Positions 22,313 through 33,543 of a stretch of 40,513 nt of DNA are shown one piece after another (the first letter of the stretch is position 1; each line of letters starts with the position of its first letter). The notes under the pieces are model-generated. The model was given only the letters and a program-made list of their open reading frames with translations, ran no database searches and was not told the origin of the DNA. This DNA is from Plantago elongata (taxonomy: Eukaryota; Streptophyta; Magnoliopsida; Lamiales; Plantaginaceae), in contig JAYMSP010000833.1 in NCBI GenBank assembly GCA_036897095.1, forward strand, positions 1 through 40,513, read 5' to 3'. The position numbers and the translations under genes were made by a program.

Positions 22313-24341
22313 TGTTAAAATTACAATTAAATTATAATTTTTAATATTAGTACTTAAAAATATTATTAAATTAAAATTCCTTATTATATCTAGCTATAAA
22401 TACTTTTATATATATATTATATATATGAGATTGATGGATAAGAATATAGAGGGTAAAATAGTTATTTCATGGTATCAGAGTCATGCAAGTCTCCAACGAG
22501 CATTGATCATGTCTCTCATCTTTTCCCTTAATGAATTTTGTGAATAAAAGACAACTTTTGTATTGATTGACAGCACAACGCAGTCCGAGAAAAATGGAGT
22601 TTTTTCGGAGATTCAACCATTGAATCGTCATGAAATTTTGACAGCAGCAAGATAACTCGTGGAACTACAATTCGAACGGTGGACACCGGAATCAAATCAG
22701 GTTTAATAGGTCAAACATCGTTTGCAGTTAAGCAACATATAGTTGAAATTAAATTATGATCCGATCTCATATGATATCTTAGCCAGGTAATCTTTCATCT
22801 TTTTTCTCACTGTAGTTAATGTGATTGTCCTTGCCTCTATCTATTTTGTATCTTTTCTCCCCTTTATCTTCCGCTGCAGAACTCCCATATACAGAATCTC
22901 ACGTTCGTATACCTCTTTCGAGTTCTCCTCTGATCGAACAATCCAATGATGTCGATCCCGTCCTGTGTTCGAACAATTTTCTTTAATCTGTCGAACTCCT
23001 CCTCTGATCGAACAATCCACTGTTGTCGATCCCTCCCATGTTCAAACAATTTTTTTCAATTTGTCGAACTTCTCTTCTGATTGAACATCCAACGTTGTCG
23101 ATCCCCTTCCGTGTTCGAACAGTTTTCTTCTATCCTCCTACAATTGTCCGCAATCGGTGTTCTCTTGTCCAGCGATCGCCCCATCATGTTCGATCTTCAT
23201 TGACCGCCTCTGCAATTGCTCGCGATCGTTGATCGCCCTCTTCTCCGACGGACAATCCTCCTGCTAGGTCTTCTTCGTTGATTACGCAACGAAATTTTCT
23301 TCTTCTTATGCAGTTGAGCTGTTTTATTCTCCTGCAGTATACTGTTGCATTTTCTCTACGCGTCATCGACTTCCTCGAGCAACTGTATCCGCTCATTTCT
23401 GAGATCAGATTAAGCTCCCAAAGTCGCACGTCCTGATCAAAAGGTTCTCCTCATCCCTCGGGTCAACCTAACACGCCACCAGGCCATCCCACACAACTTT
23501 CTAGTCCGAAGCTTCTTTTGTGGTTAGACTTCGCGAGTTTTTTGTTCCATTTCCAGTCGTTCGAGCTAGATGTTTGAAGCTCTTGCTCTGCTATCTTGGA
23601 CTATTGTGGTCACATGTTGACCTTTCTCTGCCTACTCATGACTATCTCTATGTGATCACTTATTGATCCTTCTTTTCCCAACTCTGTGTGGTCTTATATC
23701 TTCTCCTATTTTGGATGTCTCTCTATGTCTGCTCTGGGTGAACTTCTTCCACCCGACTCTTGGAGACTCGAGCACCTCGCTAGAGTAGGGTACAATATTT
23801 GGTCCTCGTTGCCCATAACCAACTGTCCATGGTATCGTCCATCGTTCAGTCATTCTTTTTGCTGCGCCACGTACAACATCAACGTAGAACGTCATGGATG
23901 AAATCTATTGATTCTTATCTATGAGTCGGTTTTTCATCAAAGGACTTCCACAACTATTGTTTGACGTTTTCAGGACATTCTCAACGTTCATCAAACTTCC
24001 ATTTCGACGGAGGAGGAGTGTTAGAAGTATAATTAGATTATGACTCCTTAATGTTAGTACTTAGAAGTATTATTGAATTAAGATTCCTTATTATATCTAG
24101 CTATACATAATTTTGTGTGTGTTTATATACATATACATATATATATATGAGATTGAAAGAATAAGGGGCTGATTGCCATAACATTTAAATCGCTCAATTT
24201 GACTCGATGAACAGTGATTTGGTCTAATATACACTTCAAATACCCCATTTCAATTCTATTTCAAACACAATTTCATCAAAATCTCATTCAAATGACCATT
24301 TGAGTCCATGCCAATCAGCCGAGGGTTAAATAGTTCTTTCA
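22313..24341 (+). mobile_element. Complete non-autonomous LTR retroelement (copia-like), about 2.0 kb
   Basis: The left LTR (22313-22469, TGTTAAAATT...TTTCA) and right LTR (24019-24341, TGTTAGAAGT...TTTCA) are alike once a nested MITE (24167-24320) is removed; both contain ccttattatatctagctata. Directly after the left LTR comes a primer-binding site, TGGTATCAGAGTC, like that used with initiator Met-tRNA in copia elements. A polypurine tract, GACGGAGGAGGAG, precedes the right LTR. The 1.55-kb interior has no gag or pol frame. It holds three imperfect tandem units of about 65-75 bp (22920-23110) containing CTGATCGAACAATCC and GTCGATCCC. A second copy starts at 39132. No clean 5-bp target duplication was found (TTCCG against TTCAA). 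Confidence 0.8.
24167..24320 (-). mobile_element. MITE family copy C, nested in the right LTR
   Basis: It has terminal inverted repeats GGCTGATTGCCAT and ATGCCAATCAGCC (12 of 13 bases pair) around 154 bp. The left LTR of the host element shows the sequence without it (gataagaatatagagggtaa), so the insertion came after the LTR element. It is the best preserved copy; relatives lie at 13632-13824 and 14857-15005. Target duplication is unclear. A PIF/Harbinger-like origin is only a guess. Confidence 0.8.
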
Positions 24342-24913
24342 TTCAATTGCAATTTTTATGTTAAAAAATTATACAAAAATTCAATTTGAATTTATACAAT
24401 TTAAATTCAAATTATGTACTGATCTGCAGTTTACATAGATAGGTTCAGAAGTCCACCCTTGAATTTATTTTCAATCTCCACTTGGTGTATCATTCATATG
24501 GGTTCATACGGGCTGTAGGTATTAAAGAAAAGAGAGGTGTACCGATGTAGCATTAAATTTTGCTAGTGTAGTTTCGGACTTGTAAGATTGTCCTGGCGTA
24601 ACAATAAGACCTTGACTTTGCACGTCTCCTAGTACGTTGTCGCCTCCTAGTGGACTATAAAACCAACTAGTACTGTAGTACATACTAGGAAGGAGTACGA
24701 ACGTGTATTGACGGATTTTAATAAAAATTAATCCGACCTACTTATGACGGGTAATTATATATATGATTTATAACGGGTGAAATAATTTTCCAACCCGTAA
24801 CAGTTCGAGTGATTCGATGACAAGCAGATTGATGGGTGAAATACTTCATCGACCAAAATATATCATAATCCATCAAATTACCAAAATATTTAAAATCAAA
24901 TAAAATGATGAAG
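24342..24913. other. Intergenic, AT-rich
   Basis: It contains an 11-bp inverted repeat, AATTTGAATTT...AAATTCAAATT (about 24382-24414). No gene seen. Confidence 0.45.
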
Positions 24914-25206
24914 TACCATTTAACATATGTACTTTATTAGTTTATATGAAATAACTCTAGTTTTATTGTTATTAATATATTATATTTATCTGTATATTTG
25001 TTTAAGAGACAATTAAATTATGATATATATGTATAATCTTTTGTTAAGTAAATTATATGGCCCATTTTACATATGTACTTTAATAGTTTATATGAAATAA
25101 TTTTAATTTTATTGTTATTAATTTATTATATTTATCTATATATTCGTATAAGAGACAATTAAATTATAACATATATGTATAATCTTTTGTTAAGTAAATT
25201 ATATGA
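24914..25206. repeat. Tandem duplication, unit of about 145 bp
   Basis: Two successive units share acatatgtactttattag, tattgttattaat, agagacaattaaatta and tgtataatcttttgttaag (about 24914-25058 and 25060-25206). A few substitutions separate them. Confidence 0.8.
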
Positions 25207-25209
25207 AAG

Positions 25210-25262
25210 GTAGGCGGGTGGGGTGTGGGTAACACTCAACCAACCCACCACCCACCCGCCGC
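25210..25262. repeat. G-rich/C-rich imperfect inverted repeat
   Basis: GGCGGGTGGGGTGTGGGT faces ACCCACCACCCACCCGCC across about 15 nt. It may form a hairpin, and either strand may form a two-tier G-quadruplex. It directly follows the tandem duplication and may be a transposon end. Confidence 0.5.
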
Positions 25263-26699
25263 CGATTGACAGGTTATAAATAACTCAACCCGTATAATTT
25301 TTATAAAAAAATTAATCGTCGAGTGCAGGTGAATGGTGGACGATTTGTGGTACATCCATACTCCAATGTGCATCTCCATTCTACATTTCATATCCTTACT
25401 CCACAATTTACATGATTCCATACTTCTGGTTTGTATACTGGAAAGCTTAAACATGCATAGAATATTTGAGATGTGTAACGAATTACGAGTTAACATGAAC
25501 AATAATATCGTAAGATGCTTCAAACTTTAATCATACACCAACTTATCATTTCGGGTTTACTGAAACAAAAAGAGATTTTCCTTTTCTAACTTCATAAGTT
25601 CATAGCATTGAGAAGTAAATTGGAGGGTGTGCATCCGCAAAATTTACTCAATACGAAAATCTTATCATTTTTTATTAAATACATAGTTATAAGTGTAAGT
25701 CGTACATTCATCATAAATGATTATCCTTTTTATTGTAGATCCCTCACCTTCCACCCTGAACATAAACTTTATAACGGTAAGAAAAATAATTGTGTGCATG
25801 CACATAATTCGTTAAAGTAATCTGTTATATGTACAAATCGTTCATTCATCGTAAAATGCTTACCCTGTTATTGCAATAATTTGATTTTATCAGATGCTAA
25901 TCAATTACGCTAAATAGAATTTAATACAAAATTTAATCTAACCGTCCAAAAATTATAGATTTCATATTTAATATTCAAATTCCACATAAATAACACATGT
26001 GAAGAAGGATTCATCATAAAATATGAAAACCAACAAATGACTTAAACAAACATCACAAAATTCTCCCATATAATATTGTGGTGACACTTGATATACCATC
26101 AAGATTACATGTAGGCCCAAAACATGAAGCCATGATTAAGAAATGAAGTCCATATGATATGTAATTGCTAACCCAAAGGAGGAATGAAAGAAGACTTTCT
26201 CTGACCCTTCATTTCCAAACCACATTTGATTTATCATCATCTAAGCTTCATCACCCACAATTCACAATTTCACATACATAAAGTGACAAATAACTGATGA
26301 TCCTACTACTATAAAACATTATTAAAATCCTTTAATTATTATTACTCTTTGCCTTGTCGTCTCCACTTCTCCATCAAATCCTTTCCCTTTTAGCCGGCAA
26401 GGGAAAATCCCATTCAATTCATTTTCCCTTCTTCGTTAATCAGATCTCGATTCTTCATTTGGTTCACTCTGTGGAGTTATTTATATACATCAAGTTGAAT
26501 CAATTTCAAGGGAAGAACTGCCCACCGACAGCTGCCGATCTTCAGGTGCACTCAAGATCACATCTTTTTCGCAATTCTTGAACTGGGTTGATCTGAAAAC
26601 ATGCTGTAGAGTCGTAGTTCTGGTTCAGAATTTGATATTTGATTACTGGGTTTTGGTAAAGATTCGATCTTTACGTTTCTTTGTGGTGTTCCAATCCAA
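25263..26699. other. Intergenic plus 5' UTR of the membrane-protein gene
   Basis: AT-rich to about 26340, then a pyrimidine-rich stretch (26345-26460) that is likely the leader of the gene starting at 26700. The open frames here (25236-25523 and others) show no domain. Confidence 0.45.
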
Positions 26700-27374
26700 A
26701 TGGTCCGTTTCCATAGCTCAATCCCAGTTGACGAGCATCTAGTCATGGCTAAATCTGTGAATTCAGCTGACCCTTGTTTGAAGCTGAAGCAAATCAATCA
26801 GGTTAGGAAAAGCAGGAAATTTCCCAATCATTTGAATATTCCGGCTTGTGAGCAATCTCGTTATGCTGTGGTTGATGTGATCATTTTGATTGCGGTGATC
26901 GGTGCTTGTGGGTTTTTGCTATATCCGTATGCGAGTTTTTTAGTGCGAAAGAGTATTGAGCTTGGTGCGGAAGTGGTAGATGTTATGAGTGAGGAGATTG
27001 CTCGTGCTCCAATGATCTTTACGTGTTTGGGGCTTAGTGTTTTGTGTGCTGCGATGGCGCTGGTGGCGATTGCGGTTTTTATGGAGAGGAGTTGTGGGAA
27101 ACCGGGGTGCCGTGGGCTACGTAAGGCTGCGGAATTTGACATTCAGTTGGAGACAGAGGAGAGTGTGAAGAAATCGACTTGTGTGGCTAAGAATGGGTTG
27201 AAGAAGGGACTTTTCGAGCTGCCTCGTGATTACCATAGGGAATTGGAGGCGGAGCTCAAGAAGATGGCACCACCGAATGGGAGGGCTGTTCTTGTGTTCA
27301 AGGCTAGGTGCGGATGTTCTGTTGGCAGAATGGAGGTTCCGGGGCCAAAGAAGACCCGAAAGGTTAAGAATTAG
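26700..27374 (+). CDS. Plant two-pass membrane protein of the family annotated 'ribosomal protein L34e superfamily'
   Basis: Single exon, 224 residues. Residues 56-82 and 104-128 are two transmembrane segments separated by a short acidic loop (ELGAEVVDVMSEEIARAP). After the second comes a Cys motif, CGKPGCRGLRKAAEFDIQLE (132-151). Near the C-terminus lies the family block MAPPNGRAVLVF followed by CGC (204-206) and a basic tail (KKTRKVKN). Arabidopsis relatives (At5g19025 type) carry the L34e label because of their Cys pattern, but the protein is not a ribosomal subunit and its function is unknown. Start: first ATG of the frame. A start at residue 16 (MAKSVNS) is also possible and is where many plant proteins of this type would begin. 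The plain codon use and clean frame argue for a live gene. Confidence 0.85.
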   Translation: MVRFHSSIPVDEHLVMAKSVNSADPCLKLKQINQVRKSRKFPNHLNIPACEQSRYAVVDVIILIAVIGACGFLLYPYASFLVRKSIELGAEVVDVMSEEIARAPMIFTCLGLSVLCAAMALVAIAVFMERSCGKPGCRGLRKAAEFDIQLETEESVKKSTCVAKNGLKKGLFELPRDYHRELEAELKKMAPPNGRAVLVFKARCGCSVGRMEVPGPKKTRKVKN

Positions 27375-29813
27375 TGTCTTTGGGATACTTGTACCTATGC
27401 TTTGTTCTCTAGAAGAGAAAAGCATATTCCATACTAAAGTAACATACTTATGAATAAGCTCAACTGTGTTGTTGAAAGAAATTATATGGATAATATATAC
27501 TATAAACTTAAAGTTACTTGAGGTATATTTATGTTTTAGCTTTATAATTTATAATCGTTACCTTAATCTTGGACACCCGAGAAGTGTTCATCTATGTGTG
27601 GTCCTCTCTGCTTTATATCTGTTTAGTGGTTTTTTTAAACGTAAAAGTTCTGTTTTGCTTTTTACTGTTCTTGGAGTTGCATTGCTAATTCCGATATCTT
27701 TGATTGTTTGAGGTTATTTTGTTTTAGTTAACTGGCACGTTGTTGGATGTTTTCCATGCAAATGTTGGTTTTTCTGACTAAGCATGAAATATATCATTGT
27801 TCTGGCCGTTCCTGTGTTATTGCTACATGCTTCTGTTAATATGGGCAGCCATTGGCTAGATTTTGAATCTATAAGAAAGCAAACCTGTTTAAACTTGAGT
27901 GTCGTATTTGCTATTTCTGAATCAGTAGCTTTTATATCGGTTGATTGTTGATAATATGAATTTCCCTTCTTATAATCGCATGAGGTCAGAAGTTCATTCT
28001 GGGCTATTGCGTTTTCCTTTGGCATTGTTTTCTTTGTGATTTTTTCTTTTCCTGTTTCTTACTATTAGGGATAACCTGGCTTTAGGATCATAACAAACCC
28101 GAGCATAAGACTTTGAATGCCTTGTAAAAGCTCCATCAGGAAAGGCAATTAAGATTTTTTTTTGAATGTTGCTTTATTGATGGTACTTTATAAGTACCGC
28201 AACTGAGTGATTGGGCAGCGGTTGCACAGTTGCTAATTTACATGTGCCAAGTGACCAACTTCTTTACTGGCACGTGTGGGTTAATTCTTGTTTTTTCATG
28301 ATAAGAAAGTTGCTCTTAATTTAACTTCTTGCGATTTTGCACAGCCAATTTTTATAGAAGAATATCTACTGAAGATTTTGCATTTCTTATTGTTTGAATG
28401 ATATGGCACCATGATCCAGTTTATTGAGATTGCTCGACGCGTTCAAAGTTACTTGTGTATTTCATTGTAGCGTATATAATATGATTGAACCTGTATAACA
28501 TAACATCTGTCATTATATAGTTCTCCTATTTTCTTTATATATTATGAGTACTTGGTGATACTGCTGGATATTACGAGTACATGCATGTTGGAACATAATG
28601 GATTGGATCTTGATTGGTGGTTTAGGGATTACTGTAAATTTACAGCCAACTTCAGATCACTTTCTGCTTTAAATATCTGCATAAAGTGTTCGTAGTTCTG
28701 CTATTCTTGATCTATCATTTGTACATTCATTTACATGAAGCTGCTGTAGTTGAAATGCTCATCAGGCGGGCTACTAGAATTTGCTGATACACCATACAGG
28801 TAAATTGTCTATATGCTTCACAGATGGATATATGCTGATCCCGTAATGGATCTATGTTCTTGTTTCATACATGGTTATGCTTCTAAATGGTTCTGGAACC
28901 ACATGAACCTTGAGTAGTTTGGAACCATTTGGATTGGCTGCAGTTCTAGTTCGAATCAATGGTTCCGAACCATATTCTGGCCTGGTCCTAATCAGAAATG
29001 ATCTTTCTTTATCATCTCTGAAATGGTCTCAACTTTGGAAATTCAGATGGAAATCTGAATGAACAAGTTGGATGAATATCTGAAGAAGTCATTGATCCTG
29101 TGGTTTTATTTTAATATAGAATCAGACATAGATGAACAAATGACTGTTAGTAACATACCCATGAAATTACCTGTCATAATATATTATGGTTTTTCCTGCT
29201 TTCATTAGTTTGTTAAATATGCCCAGAATTGACTGAACACAGTAAGAAGCACTGAAAAAGTTTGACTGCAACAGATAACTGGAGAGTTGGAGACCATCTA
29301 TTGACAGGATGATGGTAATTACCAAGAACTTCTCATAAGCATTAACATGTTGTTTGTCTTTTGACCTGAAATTTAAATTTTGAGTTTTTGAGTTGATGAA
29401 TAGTAATTCAACTAGATTGAAGTATTGAACTGGAGTTGAATTTTAAAATATTCTATTTAATATTAAACTGTGATATTTATAGGGTTTAACGCTCAATTCG
29501 AGTAGGCATAGTAAGTGGAGAAACAAAAGCAGAATATTGGCAAAACTAAACTTGCGTTGAGATTTGAGATAACTCAACTCGAGTTTGAAAGCAAGGAGGA
29601 AAGTATATGAAACACAGTACTAAGCAGGAAGAAAAATGGACTAGTTTTTGGTAATTATAACTTAGTGCAACTTGCTACATGACAATGAAAACTATGATTG
29701 AAATTCACCTATAGTTGGTTTAAGGTCACTGCCAGTCTCGATCTTCTTGAATGACCGAGTAAACTATGGTTTACTCCCTGAACAACTTGGACTCTTGGAG
29801 TAGCATAAACACA
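27375..29813. other. Intergenic, 2.4 kb, no gene seen
   Basis: The left end is the 3' UTR of the membrane-protein gene. The rest is AT-rich, with short open frames only (27466-27711, 27714-28025). A stretch near 29053-29102 resembles 32447-32494 on the other side of the receptor kinase. Confidence 0.45.
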
Positions 29814-29814
29814 G

Positions 29815-29823
29815 TATATAATA
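29815..29823 (+). promoter_or_regulatory. TATA box of the lectin receptor kinase
   Basis: TATATAATA lies 46 bp before the ATG at 29869, so the 5' UTR is short (roughly 15-25 nt by normal TATA spacing). Confidence 0.6.
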
Positions 29824-29868
29824 CATACCTCTGGATACTCTAGTTCCTTAGAAATACTACACCAATCC

Positions 29869-31923
29869 ATGACTTCTTGCCTCTTAAATAACCTAGGCCT
29901 CATGATCATCACCATTTCATTCCTCCTGATCCTGATCATCCCTTTTGCAGCTCCCTTGTCCTTCAATCTGACATCCTTCAGACCCGTAAACAATAGCGTT
30001 ATTTCCTACGAATTATCCTATCCATTCGACAATGTAATCTATTTGACGGATAATTCAGTAACCATGGGCCGTGCGACCTATGCCCAACCCCTTCATCTCT
30101 GGGACAGAGCTTCAGGGAACCTCACTGATTTCACCACACATTTCTCCTTCGTCATCAACTCATTCAACTCAACATCGTATGCAGATGGATTTGCCTTCTT
30201 TCTGGCACCCAACGGTTCAGGCATTCCACAAGGCACGACGAAGGGAGGTACTATTGGCCTTGCACCTGATTCTAGCCCTTTAAACTCAGCTGCCAATCCT
30301 TTTGTTGCTGTGGAGTTTGATATCTATTCAAATGATTGGGATCCAATACCGAATGAAGAAGATCCTAATGTGACATATGAGCATGTTGGTATTGATATCA
30401 ACTCTATGAAATCTCTGGCCAGTGTGACGTGGTGGAGTAAGACCAGCATAAAGGAAGGTCTGCAACATGAAGCTTGGATTAGTTACAATTCTCAGTCCAT
30501 GAATCTGAGTGTAGCTTTCACTGGTTTCAGAAACGGTACTCAGATCACAGACAGTTTGTCTTACATAGTTGATCTCAGAGACTACTTACCTGAATTCGTG
30601 ACTTTTGGCTTCTCAGCCACATCAGGGGGCACATCGATACAACACACGATTCTTTCATGGAGTTGCAACTCTAATCTTGAGTCGATACGTGTGGAAACCT
30701 TGTCAGATAACCCCAGGAGAATCACAGGGAAGAGTAAAAGTGGCCTACTGATAAGGTTGGCTGTTGGAGTTCCCATTTCAGTATTGGTGTTAGTCCTGGG
30801 GTTGCTTATGTATTTTTGTTTATGCAAGGAGACTAAAACAGGGACAAATGATGGAGGTGATGAGGCCTCTGCGCTCTCGGAGATTTGCAATCAAGTTCAC
30901 CAGAGGGCAGGAATTACAAAGTTTGCATATGATCATCTCAAGGAGGCGACCAACAGCTTCATGCAAGATAATAAACTCGGTCAGGGAGGCTTTGGTAGTG
31001 TTTACAAAGGCTTTCTCAAAGAAATTGATTCGCTTATTGCAGTGAAGAGAATTTGTACTAATTCCGAGGAGGGAGCAAAGGGATATGTAGCAGAAGTTCA
31101 GGTTATAAGCACATTGAGGCATAAAAATTTGGTACAACTTCTGGGATGGTGCCATGAAAAGAAGCAAGAACTCCTTCTTGTCTATGAGTTCCTTCCTAAC
31201 GGCAGCTTGGATTCCCATCTTTTCTGCGGAGAAAGTCTTTTGACTTGGGAGATCAGGTTCCAGATCGCAAAAGATTTGGCTTCTGCATTGCTCTATCTAC
31301 ATGAATCGTGGAAACAATGCGTCCTCCACAGGGATATCAAACCTGGAAATGTCATGTTAGATGCGGACTTCAATGTCAAGCTAGGAGATTTTGGCCTTGC
31401 TCGCCTGGTTGATCACGAAAAGGGATCTGATTCAACAGTCACTGCAGGAACTCCAGGGTACATGGCTCCTGAGTTATTTGAGGACTCTGAGGCTACTAAG
31501 GAAACAGACGTGTACAGTTTTGGCGTGGTGGCATTAGAGATAGCTACAGGTAAGAGAGCTATACATGGGGATGCCAAACAAGGCCGGGTTAGCTTGGTCG
31601 AATGGGCCAGGAACTTGCATCAAACAGGAAAACTTCATGATGGAGCTGATCCTAAACTAGCATCTGTTTATAACTGGCCGGAATTGGTTCGGTTGATGAC
31701 TGTAGGGCTCTGGTGCACTCTTCGGAATAGCAATTCACGGCCATCAATTAAGGAAGCAGTCCGTGTGCTTGATGGAGAAGCTCCATTGCCAGAACTTCCA
31801 TTAGTGATGCATGTGCTTACGCATTCTGCATCATCAGTGGATATGCGTTCCCATGGAGCCCAATCAAGGATGGGAACGAGCGAGAAGAGGCCTGCACGAG
31901 GCTACACCACCGGCCCAGTATGA
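29869..31923 (+). CDS. L-type lectin-domain receptor kinase (LecRK-IX-like), intronless
   Basis: 684 residues. A signal peptide (about 1-31, rich in I and L) is followed by a legume-lectin domain (about 32-267) with ADGFAFFLAP, VAVEFDIYSND and HVGIDINSM, many N-glycosylation sites, and one transmembrane helix (293-318). The kinase domain (about 363-640) is complete: GQGGFGSV loop (371-378), Lys393 in AVKRI, HRD (488-490), DFG (507-509) and AGTPGYMAPE (526-535). The HRD with its following Lys and Asn, and the DFG, are intact, so an active Ser/Thr kinase is expected. The C-terminal tail is Ser/Arg-rich. The lack of introns is normal for this family. Known role: plasma-membrane receptors in immunity and cell death; LecRK-IX members act against Phytophthora. 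The ligand cannot be told. The subclass is a judgement from overall look. Confidence 0.94.
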   Translation: MTSCLLNNLGLMIITISFLLILIIPFAAPLSFNLTSFRPVNNSVISYELSYPFDNVIYLTDNSVTMGRATYAQPLHLWDRASGNLTDFTTHFSFVINSFNSTSYADGFAFFLAPNGSGIPQGTTKGGTIGLAPDSSPLNSAANPFVAVEFDIYSNDWDPIPNEEDPNVTYEHVGIDINSMKSLASVTWWSKTSIKEGLQHEAWISYNSQSMNLSVAFTGFRNGTQITDSLSYIVDLRDYLPEFVTFGFSATSGGTSIQHTILSWSCNSNLESIRVETLSDNPRRITGKSKSGLLIRLAVGVPISVLVLVLGLLMYFCLCKETKTGTNDGGDEASALSEICNQVHQRAGITKFAYDHLKEATNSFMQDNKLGQGGFGSVYKGFLKEIDSLIAVKRICTNSEEGAKGYVAEVQVISTLRHKNLVQLLGWCHEKKQELLLVYEFLPNGSLDSHLFCGESLLTWEIRFQIAKDLASALLYLHESWKQCVLHRDIKPGNVMLDADFNVKLGDFGLARLVDHEKGSDSTVTAGTPGYMAPELFEDSEATKETDVYSFGVVALEIATGKRAIHGDAKQGRVSLVEWARNLHQTGKLHDGADPKLASVYNWPELVRLMTVGLWCTLRNSNSRPSIKEAVRVLDGEAPLPELPLVMHVLTHSASSVDMRSHGAQSRMGTSEKRPARGYTTGPV

Positions 31924-33543
31924 AGATGAGTCTCGCTGGAGTTATATCCCTGGATAAGCAACAAGATACAAGCTACTACGTTCATTATATATCATGTTGC
32001 TCAAATGTACAACAGATGCAAATGTTTCCTAGAGAATAAAAATTTATCTGGCAAGAAATAAAATCAACTTCCATTATATCACGGCGATATTTTACATACT
32101 CTAACTCTGGGAACTTAATTGGCTGTTTAGTCATTTAGAAGTTGCAGAACTGTAAATAATCATCTGTACATGTAACAATGATGCTGCTGGTGCTGCTATT
32201 ACAACTCTACACCAAGTGCGCTTCTTGAATTTGATCATGCATATATCTCTAAATTCTAATGTAGATTCTGCCAGTCTAAATCGCATGCCGACGAAAATGA
32301 ATAGGGTTGCTGTGCTTATATGCTTGTGTTGTGGATATGATCGTCTAACTGTACTCTATGGCTCGTCTGGATTGAGATTGGTTGTGATCGAAAAGAATGA
32401 CAACTTGTCAGCATAGCTACTGTTTTTTAGTTATCTGTAAAAATCTTCTGAAGAACAAGTTGGGATTAAATCTGAAGGAGTCATTGAGCCTCGGATCAAT
32501 GACTGGAAATAAAATTGTCCGAACCAGGAAAATGGATGAGATTTAATTTATCCAATGATGCTATCTCCAGTGATGATCATCTTCGAGTGTGATACATAAC
32601 TAGTTTCCGATGTCCAGACAGATGAGATAAGAGTTTAATCATCATGTAAAGGATGTAATACTTTCTTCTACTTTCCCTCAATGGCAGAAAGAGATGTACT
32701 TCGTTCACACTGAACTTCTCAGGTCTTCATCTCTAAATCGGATAACTTGTAAGGTGATCAAGTGCCTGTTGCTTGGGGATTCGTAAAGACGACGGTTTCT
32801 TTCTCAGCATGGGGATAACATCTTCGATAATGAAAGGGGTGATCAATAGCTCGATAGATTATGAACACATAATAGTCCCGCCAGCTGAGCATGTTGGTTC
32901 CACTTATTCGGGTTCATACTTGTGCAGGTACGATAGAGCAATCCTCTCCATTATGTTGATCCTTGTTTCCAGACCAACAAGCTTTATAGAAATGTTGATA
33001 TCCTCGTAAATAACAAGTAGAAGTACAACAAATCAATTGTCACATAATCATTACTGAGTACTGAAATTATCAAAGAGAACAAAGTATGAGGAAATGTAAA
33101 CCTCTTGCCAACTGAAATAAAGGAAATTGTAAACAAACCAAAAGCAGAATCCATGATTATAATTAAATTCACTCCATATATATGAGTGAAATCTAGTCTT
33201 CATAATTTCAATCCACATTGTAAGCAGCTGATCTCCTCAGCCCCTTTAACTTCGAGTAACATCACCTGAAATGTAAAGCATATACTATAAATTGATGTTT
33301 CAAAAACCGAAAGTAAAAATTAAAACTAAAGAAAGGTATTAGTTCACTCCTAGCAGATAAAATCGATATTCCCCCCTCAAAGACTTTAAACCAAAGGAAG
33401 TTCACACTTTGATCAACAACCTCTAAAAACATGAAACAAACAACACCCACTGGTCATAAAAAACTGAAGCTATACTTTTGTTTTTCAATTACCTCAGAGC
33501 TGGCTTATGGCAAATTTGCTCATCCATGCACGGAATGTGCAGC
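31924..33543. other. Intergenic, between convergent receptor kinase and NLR
   Basis: It holds the two 3' UTRs. An open frame at 32773-33009 and others lack domains. No repeat was recognised apart from the weak match at 32447-32494. Confidence 0.45.

Noticed and set aside
22470..24018. CRISPR-like array from the repeated CTGATCGAACAATCC units
   Set aside because: The units are long, adjacent and imperfect without unique spacers, in a plant LTR element.
26861..27142. Minus-strand frame inside the two-pass membrane-protein gene
   Set aside because: It is a shadow of the plus-strand gene with no domain of its own.
30820..31218. 132-residue minus-strand frame in the receptor kinase
   Set aside because: Antisense of the kinase domain; the plus-strand protein has all family motifs.
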